Origin: Campylorhamphus procurvoides
Lineage: Eukaryota > Chordata > Aves > Passeriformes > Dendrocolaptidae
Length of the DNA: 64,000 nucleotides
Assembly (NCBI GenBank): GCA_013396655.1
Contig: WBMV01000259.1
Span: 1,219,348-1,283,347, forward strand
Direction: 5' to 3'
Shown: positions 54,531 through 64,000 of the stretch, piece by piece
Layout of the letters: each line of letters opens with the position of its first letter
Numbering within the stretch: position 1 is the stretch's first letter
Program-made: the position numbers and the translations under genes
Notes under the pieces: generated by a model
Databases searched by the model: none
What the model was told of the DNA's origin: nothing
What the model saw: the letters and a program-made list of their open reading frames with translations, nothing else

Positions 54531-56721
54531 GAGAGGAATATTAATCCCAGGGCTGCGGTAATATTTATTAATAAATCGTTAGCAAAACAAAAATTAAATC
54601 GTTGCTCTTTATACCCAAAGCATTGACTTCAACTTGAGATTCAGCAGACCTTTCAGGATCAAAGGGTGTTACAGGAGCTTACTGTCAGGGGCCAGTGGAA
54701 TTCGCTTTCAAGCATTACTCTTAATAAATTTCTATTGATGGCCTTTCTACTGACAACCTACTGGACTTTTATCACATCCTTGCACTAAGCCATTAATAAG
54801 GCTGGATCATCAGTGCGCTCCCCACAGGCCACTACAGATTACAAGATCAGAAAAAAAAGTGAAGCCTGCTTTTGTAGCTTTTCCAGGACCTGGATGAAAA
54901 ACCCCAAAACCACACACACCACAATGCAGCATTCTTACTGCCAGCACAGCACTTCCACCCTCACACCCCGCCGTTCTGCAGAGTCATCTGCGGAGCAGGT
55001 ACTCATCCCTGTACCCAAGGAACAAGTCATGTTCTGCTGCAAATACAGCCCTGCAAAACTTCCTCAGGGGGTCACTAAATGCTGATACAGGACACAAATG
55101 CTATCTTCAAAATTTCAGTTTTATTAAGTGTTTGCTGAGGGTTTGACTCTTATTTTCCTTCTGAAGCCCAAAAGGAGACAAGAAGTCCAGAAGCTGGAAG
55201 AAATAGTCAACTCCCCTTACAGTTCCTGGAAAGAATTTTCTTATCTACAGATTTAAATTCTTTAAGTTTATTGCAACACTGGTGCACATTTCCCTATCCT
55301 AGTGTTTCCCAAACAGCAGACAATAAATTAAAGATCCACCAGCTGACTGGCATATTAGATATGATATTGTTGTTCCTCTACTTCAAATATGGAGCCAGTT
55401 TTATAAAAAATGAAGATAAATCTTGTGTCTTCCTCAGACTCCCTTTTTGCAACTGTAGTGACAGTAGCAAAAAAGGGACTTCAGAGTAAAAATAAAAGCA
55501 GCAATGTCCTTAAGGCCATAGTAAATTCCCACCTGGCTGTGATTATCACACATACCTCCGGTATGCAGGGGGAAGATGAATGAACCTAGAGAAGCTTTTT
55601 CAAGTATAATTTGCAGCATGAAAACCTGAAAGAAACCCCACATCTTAAGCTAACACAGATTCTTCATAGGTCAATAGTTAGTGATCCTTTTTATTACTCC
55701 CTTCTCAAAAGCAGATTCTTTAAAGCTGTTTAGTTTCTGAAACTTTGGGTAATGTCTAAAGATGCTAAACTGGGATGTCAGCCTATAGAGTCAGCAATGG
55801 GGGAGGAAGACTGGACAAACTGTATTACAATCACAACCAGTATCACTCTTTCCCAACCATGAACCATGTCGTGTCATCTGATCAGGTACCTACCTTAAGA
55901 GATAATTTAAAAAATTAATAAATTCATATCCATGTGATAACAGTTCAAAGAAAAAAAAATTATGGCAGCTATTTTGGATACAGAAGGTCAAGATTTCCAG
56001 AGCCTCAAAAAGCCGCAGTGTTTTAAAAGCATTCCCAAAACTGATATCTAAAAGATGTCTGCTTTTCAGATAGCAAAGCACCCAATTTTATTTGAAGTAT
56101 AACTCAATCACAAGTGCACAGGAATGCTGAAGCCATCTCATGTAGCTCTATTTGAAATCCTAAATATGGATTTATGACCCTGATCCTTCAAACAGCTACA
56201 TACGTGCTTAACAGGATTAGGGGCTTAAAGTCTCTTAGATGCAGAAGTATTCGTAAAATTAGGACTTACCTTGGGCACACAGATCAGTAGGACACATTAG
56301 ATTTATACTGACTTTTGTTATACTTTTCAGACATTTGGACACTTCCCATTACATCAGGCAAATGCTGAAACACAACTATTTCAGCAGTATTTTCCTTCCA
56401 CACATCACAAAAAGCTTCTAAGAATTACTGTTTTCCTCAAAGAAAACAGGGTACTACCAGAGCATTACCAAAGCATCGGGATGCTAATTAAGTGGTCACT
56501 TTGCTTATGACAAAAACAGCCAGTAAGTAAAAATCAGAGATCTGTTATAAATAGCTTTTTTTCACACTATCCTAGAACATTGTGTATATCTAGTATTGGA
56601 GCTGCACTGAAATATTCTGAAAAGTGAAACCACTTGAGATATTATTTCAAAAATCATCTTTGTGGGTATCAGTAAGAACACTTCACCTATGCATGTTTCA
56701 GTGTACCCAAAACAGTTCAGC

Positions 56722-56748
56722 CACACACACATATATATATACACATAC
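56722..56748. repeat. Compound (CA)n(TA)n microsatellite
   Basis: A short CACACACACA, ATATATATAT and ACACATACA run is present. It is simple sequence repeat only. Confidence 0.85.
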
Positions 56749-57188
56749 AGTTTCACTGAGATTTTTCCTGCCTGAATAAGACCTATTCTTTGTTTACTAC
56801 TTTTTAATTCTTTTTTTAAAAGTCTTTTTTTTCCAATTACAGGCAGGAAATAAAAAGAAATGCAACTCTTTTATGTAAAGTAAATCCATCTGGATGTTTG
56901 CTGCATCCTATATTATAAACTTGTGATCCCCAACCAGAATGAGTTATAGTGAAGCTGCAGGCAAAATTGTCTCCATATACCACAATCCATTATCCCTGTC
57001 AAGTTAATGTTCCATGTTGAGCCATATGGCGTGGGTACACACTCAACAAAGGAAATTCCTTAAACTTGTTATAATCAGCACTTACAGTCATCCAAAAAAA
57101 CTGACATAAACAGCTTTATTGTGTTTTGTGCATTTCAGTTGATATCCATGACAAAAAGAGGAAGCTTCAGGGGGAAAAAAAAAAAGGG

Positions 57189-57226
57189 NNNNNNNNNNNN
57201 NNNNNNNNNNNNNNNNNNNNNNNNNN
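57189..57226. other. Assembly gap of 38 N
   Basis: Thirty-eight undetermined bases lie between homopurine flanks (GGGGGAAAAAAAAAAGGG on the left, AAGAGGGAGGG on the right). The gap is probably a purine low-complexity tract that failed to sequence. Confidence 0.98.
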
Positions 57227-57799
57227 AAGAGGGAGGGTGCAGTAAAGTTGCAGTAATGAAAAGGGAGAGGGGGAGACAGAGACTGTACATTTCATAATTA
57301 CACAACGTTTTCCTGAGCAAGTGATTTTCAATTACAATAAAGCTCAAGCCTCCTGACACTGATACAGTGTGCCAGATTAACAAGAGACAAAAAAACCTAA
57401 AACCCCCCTACATCAATACCTCATTTTCAATGCAAATAAGACATCCTATAGTTTCAAAGTGCCTGACTCATGTAAAAGATTATCAATTAAAATTTTTTTT
57501 TAAAAAAGTGAGTAAATTTTAGTTTTTCTGACTTTGGAGAGAAGGTTTGCCTTCAGTTGTTATATAATTATCAGGAATTTAACAATCCTTCATTAGCAAT
57601 ATCGTAATTTAAGTAAATATCTTTCTATGCATTAAGTGCAGGTCACAGATGAATTAAGGACTCCCAGAAGCCTCTGCTACCTGGCACAACCCATCACATC
57701 AAGCCCAAGTCAAGGTACAAGTAGAGCAGAACTTCATTCCAGCCCCCGCAGTGACAACAATAAAACGCTGAGAAAACACACTATCAAATACTGAACTCA

Positions 57800-58030
57800 G
57801 CATCAATTTCTGTTAATTACAGCCTTGTCAGCAACGTGATTATTCAAACAGCTCATGCAAATGTTAATGAGTCCTTATTTGCATATTTATTTTTTCCTTT
57901 GTTGAAATGTCATTGATTATTACATTCTACAATGATGAATGCTGCTGATGATGTGCTCTGATATGTAATTAGTCATTAAGTGGAATGAATAGATCAATTA
58001 TGAAAAAGGAGTGAGATTAAGAAATATCAA
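57800..58030. promoter_or_regulatory. Putative enhancer with two octamers and a SOX site
   Basis: ATGCAAAT at 57855-57862 and ATTTGCAT at 57877-57884 are perfect POU octamers in opposite orientation, 14 bp apart. CCTTTGTT at 57896-57903 is a consensus SOX site 11 bp further on. TAAT/ATTA cores follow (GATTATTACATT, TAATTAGTCATTAAG). POU and SOX factors often act together in neural and stem-cell enhancers, so this is a strong candidate enhancer. The role and target gene are inference. Confidence 0.45.
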
Positions 58031-58539
58031 ACAAGACCGCCCAATGTAACCATAGAATTTTTTTTAAAGGAACCAAAATAATTTCTTGGCATTTAAAGTG
58101 CAACATCAGTAGTTTTCAATAAATAAACTACTACTTTCCTGAGGTTAAATAAGATCTTCCACATGCACTGCTACTTGGGTAATCTAATTACAATAGCAGA
58201 GCGCTTTTGTGAAATCACTAAGAAATCTGCAGTGACACGGAGGTTTTGGGGTTCAGTTGCTGCATCCTGCCCCTCCTCTGGGTTTTTTAAAACATTATCA
58301 TGTCCCGGAGCTGCTGCTGAGCAGCCCCCAGACCACGTATCTCCGGGCAGAGCTGAGAGCAGCCCTTGCTGCACTTGCAGCAGCCCCACTTTGTTCTCCT
58401 CTTGCCTGCTCCGAGTCCCCAGCCAGCGCTCGCTGCCTGCGGATGAAGGGGAAATGGGAGAGAAGAGGAAGGAAGGAAAAAAAAAAAAAAAGAAAAAAAA
58501 CCCCTAACAAAAAAAACACATTACTGCAGACCAGATGGG

Positions 58540-59560
58540 AACATTCCACATGACCAAACCAATCAATCACCTCGGTGGGGCGCAGGTGCAACACAGCCGT
58601 GTAGCAACACACCATTTCACAGTCTATCGGGCACAAACACATGGTCACCAATCAATGGCACCCCCAGGACCTGGGGGGGAGGCTCTCTCGAGCCTTACTG
58701 GTCCATGCCTGATGACTTCATAATCACACATCATTTCATTCACTGGAGGATACAAACCAGCATTCTAATAACCTTCCCCCGAAACCGGTCATGTTGTGCA
58801 TATTAATAGAGTGCCGGGTAGAGCTGAACCACGGGCTCCACGCGGCAATTCGAGCACAGCCTGCAAGAAGGAAACAACCTGAAGCGAAGAACTTCTGCCC
58901 GAGGAAGGAGCCGGCTCGGACCCAGATCAATGGCAACATTATTCATTTTGCCAAAATAAAGTGTGCACGCCGCTCGCACCCTTCACCAAGCAAGTCTTGA
59001 ACAATAGCAAGCAAGCAGAGAGAAAGGACAAAGCGGGATGAAAAATCAATGAGAGAATGTGCTTCTGGACCCCGTGATATGCGAGATAAAATTCTGAGAC
59101 AATTGGGAACACCGGTAACAAAACAAACAAAAAAAGTTAAAACTATTTAAAAAAATTATCAATGTGCTTACCAGTGCTCTCAGGGAAAGAAATAATTTTA
59201 TTTCTTTTAGAGCAAGTCTCACAGGCAGTTTTAAAAACAAGTAGATAAAAAAATTCTGCAATGCGATGAGATCCCGACACACCAAGACTTGGATCAGAGA
59301 ACCCGCTGCTTTTGACTACAGTTTGCAAAAATAGGTCAATTACAAATGTTAATTTAAGTTTGTGTTATTGATGACTCGGGAGTACAATAAGCATTATGGA
59401 CATAAGGGCATGGAGACATTTTGGCCAGAGCGTATCACACTATTCTGTTAAGTATTTGCACTGTTAAAAAGATACTCGGGAAACAAATGTGACAAGGAGC
59501 GCAGCTCCTCGTGGAATTGCATTGTGCCCTGGGGCCAGAAGGCAAATGAGTTGCAACTGA
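58540..59560. promoter_or_regulatory. Extended motif-rich, CpG-retaining block, likely conserved noncoding
   Basis: This is about 1 kb of non-repetitive sequence that keeps scattered CpGs (GAAACCGGTCATG, CACGCGGCAATTCGAG, GCACGCCGCTCGCACC, CACCGGTAAC) and well-formed factor sites. These include ATCAATCA at 58562-58569 (TGATTGAT, the PBX/HOX composite), ATCAATGG at 58651-58658, and GCATATTAAT at 58798-58807 (POU III type). No frame carries a recognisable protein. It may be one or several enhancers or a noncoding exon. Confidence 0.35.
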
Positions 59561-62500
59561 AATGCAAAAGACCAAACAAACTACTAATACGCACTTTTAA
59601 GGTTCAAAATGCTCTAATTGCCCAGGTAGGCAGGGCTCCACCATTTGATTACCAATGCAAAGAGCTTAGTTTTGCTTTCTTTCTTAAATTGGTTAGACGA
59701 AGAACAGAAACCTCTGAATTTTAAAGTTAAAAATTAGGCACGTGTAGCATTTACTGAACCAGCTCAGGTTTGCTTTTGGGCATACATTGCTGAGGACTTG
59801 GATAAATAAGTATAATAGGCATGACAAGAGTCTAGTTAGGCTGCACTCTGGAGCACGACGTGTTGCTTTAGGTCAATGGCAATTCCTCCTTTCCCATCCA
59901 CGAGGCTACACAAAGGAACTACAGCATATTTCATTTCATTAATACAAGGAGGGGAGAGAAAAAAATGTCAGAAGCAAAAAGCACACTTTTATAGTTAGCA
60001 TCCAGATAATTTGGTGATTTGTAATGCTGCAGGCCCTTTTATGTTCTCTCCTTGACTTCCTCCCTTCCCTGTCTCAAAGACCTCAGAAAAATGCACAAAA
60101 GCATTTACATTTTGCTAACAATTCAAAGTCTGGGTATAATTCACAGAATCACAGGACCAAATCTGAGTCCTGCAATCCAAAAACAACACATAACAAAAAG
60201 GTGGCAGATTCAGTGCTGTTAGACAGAAGAGCGTGGAAGGGTTAAAGAACAAACATGAGTAATATCAAAGGAATATTCACATCCTTTTGCAGAATTATGT
60301 TGACCAGCAGCAGATGAGGAAGTATTCTCCCTCACTAGAATACAAAAATCATTAATCAATAAATCATCAAATTAAGGGTCTGGCGACTGGTTCTATTCTG
60401 GGTACTTAGAGAATTCTAATTACTGTAGTGTTTGGGGAATCTATAGTGTTAAAATCAGAATATCTCCTTTCATAAGATCCATTTTTTAGATTAAATTCAG
60501 CTTCTTTTATTTTGAAAGCCCTTGAAAAGAAATGAAAAATGTCATATAATGAATTAAGTACTAATATTCATCACACTTCATATGCAACACAGGGCAAGTT
60601 GACGGCTATGCTACAGACTTGACATCTCTTAAGAGCCAAAAAACTAACAGCTGGTGACATTCCCAATGGAAAGTGCTGGGAGTAGTTTGACAAAGAATCT
60701 CATCCAAAATGAGAACGTGTCAGTAAAGTTTACCCTTACCTGGAAACACTGAGCAAGACGGGGAACAAGGAGACAGTTAGCCCACATGGCCAGGTCAGAC
60801 TGAGCATCCCACATCGCTTCCCTGAGCTAAAATCTTGCATGAGTGAAGCCAAGGACACAGGTGACTTTGGTAAGTGACATGAACCAGACACTCACCCTCT
60901 TCTGGTCCTCAGACAAAACTGAGCCTCTCTCTGACTAAGGGGGAAACCAAAGGGGCTTTGCTTGTGACATAATTACACCTTAAAAATGTTCAGTTCAACA
61001 CATGGAAACCAGAGCACAAAAAGGATTGAGATTTATCAATGAAACTTAAAAAGAAAGGGTATTCCAAGATGGCAAAAGGTGGTAATCCACAAGGACAGCA
61101 TGAAATGCACCAGAGACAAATTTAATGAACTTCTGAAAACAGTTTTTAAAAAGTGCTCGATGGGTATCAGGGATCCAATTGTTACACATGTTATGAAGGC
61201 CATAAGGACAGCAAGAGAACACTACCAGATTTTAATCAGTTGGTTTAAATCAGTGAAAGATTCATGACGACAGTAACGCTATTTTTAATCCATAAAGAAA
61301 ACAGCACATAACTCCTGAGACATTTCCTACAGCAAAGGAATCTACTGAACATTTGCTTATACTATCTTGTCCTCAAAATGCACAGAAGTATAGTTATCAA
61401 TAAAACATTATATGTAATTCAGAAGTATATAGTGTATAAATTAGCAAAATACATCTTGCAAAAAGTAGCTTTGATTTACTCAGTAAAAATAGACAAGCAC
61501 CACTGTTTGGAAAGAGGGAACTAGAAGCTCATGAACAAAACAATTATGAAAAAACAAACGCAACCTCATCTTGTCAGTGCAATAACCTGATACGGATTTC
61601 GGCAAGAAGTACTCACAGTATCACAAATACAGCTAAATTAGTATTTACAATAAACAGAGGCAAGGATGTGTTGAAGCTTATGACAATTGATGGCTGAGAC
61701 TGAAAGAGTTCTGCAATTTCTTGAGGACAAAAGGCTAGATGAGAGGAAGGCAATGCAAACCTTACCCTAACAAAAGGTTATTTTTGGCCAATTTTGGAAG
61801 AAGCCTTACAAAATTCATCCAACAAATGAAACTGCAGACTGAAAACACAGCTCAAATTAGGAATATACTTTCCTCCATAAAAGCAATTCTTTTAAGCATT
61901 CAAATCCAAAGAAAATCTGAGAATTCTCTTTAACTCCTGCAGAAACATTCCAGCCCAGCTACAGTGAATGCTTTCAAGTTTAGGCACTGCTTAACTGCTC
62001 CCTTCTATCTAATCAACTATACTGACGTTACTCAGCTTTATCCAGGGTCAACAAAAATGATTCATTTTGCCTTTTGCCCAACTGGATTCCTTCTGATCAG
62101 CTGTTCACGTCAAGCTGTCTGATTTCCATTCAGGCTTCACAGCTGGATTCATTATAAAAAAAAGGAATATTAAACCTTGGGCAGGCATAACTGGCTTTGA
62201 TTTCCAAATAAGCATTTTTCTAACTAATCATGCTATACTTTCAGGTATTAAATAAGACATTCATCCAATGCAATTTTTTCAATGTGACACAGACTGCATA
62301 TATTCAAGAGCTTCAAATGTAGAAAAGCTAACAAACCCAAATCTTTAATGAGGGGAAAAAAAAGAAGACTCAGGGCAGAACTTATCTTCTATGGGTAAAA
62401 ATCATCTTGCAAAGATGAGTTGGAATGACATGGAGGCTGAGGGTGGGTTTGTTCTTATTTCTTTAAAAGGCTATGAGAAATAATTTGGGCTATTTTTTCC

Positions 62501-62965
62501 GTAATTACTGAGTTGGTTCTTAAGGAGTTGATATCTTTTACAATTTCAACAAAAAGGATTTTTAAGTTACAACAGAGAATGCATACACAACTTGGAGTTA
62601 TTTTATAGTTAAAGGACGTTCTTGATAATAAAAATACTTTCTGCAAGATGGATAGTTATTCTAAAAAAAAAAAATCAATATCCACGGGGGGGGGAAATGG
62701 AAGTCTGTGGAATTTTTTTTTTAATTTATATTTGTCTTCCAAAACAGAAAATAGATGAGCAGTTCTCCCATCCATGCTTATTTAAGCAAATATTTGAAGA
62801 GGGTCAGCAGGACAGAAAGGAGAAAGGCAGCCTAAGTTAAAAAGGTGGCTCTGTGTACAAAGGCCAGAGATGGAATACAGCCATCCAGCAGTTTGCAGTT
62901 GCAGTGCACCCCTCTGTAAATCCCTGCTGGAGTTCCTCGGGGGAAGCAGCAGAGCAGCAGGGCCA

Positions 62966-62983
62966 CCTCCTCCTCCTCCTCCT
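62966..62983 (+). repeat. (CCT)6 trinucleotide repeat
   Basis: Six perfect CCT units lie in a small GC-rich patch (about 62850-63040). The poly-Pro and poly-Leu stretches in the overlapping frames come from the repeat. Confidence 0.9.
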
Positions 62984-64000
62984 GGCAGACCTTGGACAGG
63001 CTGCAGGGGGAGGCAGGGGAAGGGACAGCAGCAACACACACTATCACAGACACACTCAGAGGCAAAAAGGCACGAAGGGTAAGAATGCAGCTCATTAAAA
63101 AAAAGAAAGCTCAAAGCAGAATTCACTTGCTGTAGTTTGTCACTCCCTGTGTCTCACTTAGGGATTTGCATCTTGCCAGAACCCAATGGTCAATGCATAT
63201 TGTTTTAATCACTGAATCTGAAACACGAACAACTGGATATGAATTTACATTTACCTTGCACAGGTTTTGAACTATTTAAAATGCATGAATTGCATTAAAT
63301 CCTAAAAACATCAAGATAAAACATAAAAACATTTAAACCATATATATTTTAAGTGTCCTTCTTAGGGGGCTCCCCTCACCTCCCCACAGCAAATTTATGG
63401 ACCCATGAAAGGAGACAGTTGACCAGATAGCTGTTCAATATCTTCACATTTCAAGGTTTTTTTATAATCCTGTCTTACAGGCCAATACAACCATGAATGT
63501 ATCCAAAGAGGGACACAATCAGAAAAAGAAAAGCTATGAAACTCTTTATACAGACTGGTTTACTAGCAATATTAAAAATTAAATTTTAAAATAATCCAGG
63601 AAAACACGTATCCTGCAGTTACAATCACTTGACATGTTCTTGTGACAAATGAAATCAAAAAGCAAATAAAAATTTCAAACAAAACGAGTTCAAGGCAATA
63701 CTGTCTTTTTAAAGCCTAACTAGTTCTCTGCATATGACCCCTTTTGTTGCATACAAACAGAAATAAAATGTGAAAAAGTTTGGATTTATTATTCACCAAC
63801 TGGTCACAGCAGAGTCAGCTCAGATGGCCAGTCGAACAGAACAACCCCAGGGAGACAGAGCAGCCCCAGAGGCTTGGGGGGCAGAAAATCTTGAGGCAAA
63901 GTGATTCATCATGTGTGGCAAGATGACTGTGACATCTAAAGATTCTTGCCCTAAGCAGCATGGTACATGCTACAAGGGATCAGGCTCTGAAAAACATCCC

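Larger units (their letters stand above)
41767..64000 (-). other. TCF12: TCF12 intron (at least 22.2 kb, partial), upstream side
   Basis: No upstream TCF12 exon is recognisable here. The expected preceding peptide (the HYSDHLNDSRLG...TPFMNSNLMG region) and the start-exon peptides are absent by eye, so this intron runs past the window edge. It contains a CR1 reverse-transcriptase relic (about 51885-52170), a CpG island (54295-54530), a 38-N gap (57189-57226) and a motif-rich block (57800-59560). Elsewhere I see nothing beyond microsatellites and ordinary intron. Confidence 0.85.

Noticed and set aside
58163..58553. ORFs of 98-117 codons around a GC-rich patch and poly-A
   Set aside because: Both strands are open; the Lys-rich and Phe-rich ends come from the A-run. 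No domain.
60139..60160. TTCACAGAATCACAGGA, resembling the inverted CR1 terminus (ATAGAATCATAGAATC type)
   Set aside because: The sequence that should follow in an inverted CR1 (GGTTGGAAAAGACC type) is absent, so the match is too short.
63361..63440. CCCATGAAAGG considered as the missing upstream TCF12 exon (TPFMNSNLMG region)
   Set aside because: The flanking translation does not match and the needed splice sites are absent.

Overview
The window is vertebrate nuclear DNA, almost certainly from a bird. It is AT-rich and intron-dominated, with short conserved exons flanked by GT/AG splice sites. It also carries two pieces of CR1, the characteristic avian LINE. One of these ends in a CR1-type 3' end (a TTCCAACCTAAATGATTC-like stretch followed by an ATTCTGTGA-like unit). 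There are no prokaryotic or organellar features and no complete gene. I cannot name the species.

One gene is recognisable: TCF12 (HEB), a class I bHLH E-protein, transcribed on the minus strand. Six internal coding exons can be read, in transcript order 41702-41766, 26643-26778, 23246-23298, 2936-3041, 1686-1825 and 1217-1361. Their phases chain perfectly over 645 nt (215 codons) with no stop. They encode the middle of the protein: the region after activation domain 1, the basic KKVRK nuclear-localisation-type segment, and the Ser/Pro-rich stretch before activation domain 2. The first exons lie beyond 64000, and the AD2 and bHLH exons lie before position 1.

The introns make up about 99 percent of the window. 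The 20.2-kb intron between the GLPSS exon (23246-23298) and the VYAPS exon (2936-3041) stands out. It holds two CpG islands (about 12030-12580 and 17225-17620), a weaker promoter-like CpG cluster with E-boxes (about 21960-22290), and a small GC patch (about 4380-4650). In mammals this is the intron that carries the internal promoter of the short isoform HEBAlt (and TCF4-A in the paralogue). Another CpG island with a G-quadruplex-like run lies at 54295-54530 in the rightmost intron. Several blocks look like conserved noncoding enhancers, with POU octamers, SOX, PBX/HOX, AP-1, CARE and nuclear-receptor sites; the strongest are at 57800-59560, 36930-37150, 26230-26460 and 22690-22950.

The remaining sequence is ordinary intron with AT-rich tracts, microsatellites, a few hairpins, two single-N positions inside C- or G-rich runs, and one 38-N gap. 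The many short ORFs on both strands are chance ORFs. I saw no sign of a new protein system. The most useful leads are the internal promoters and a possible alternative first exon that would splice in frame to the VYAPS exon.
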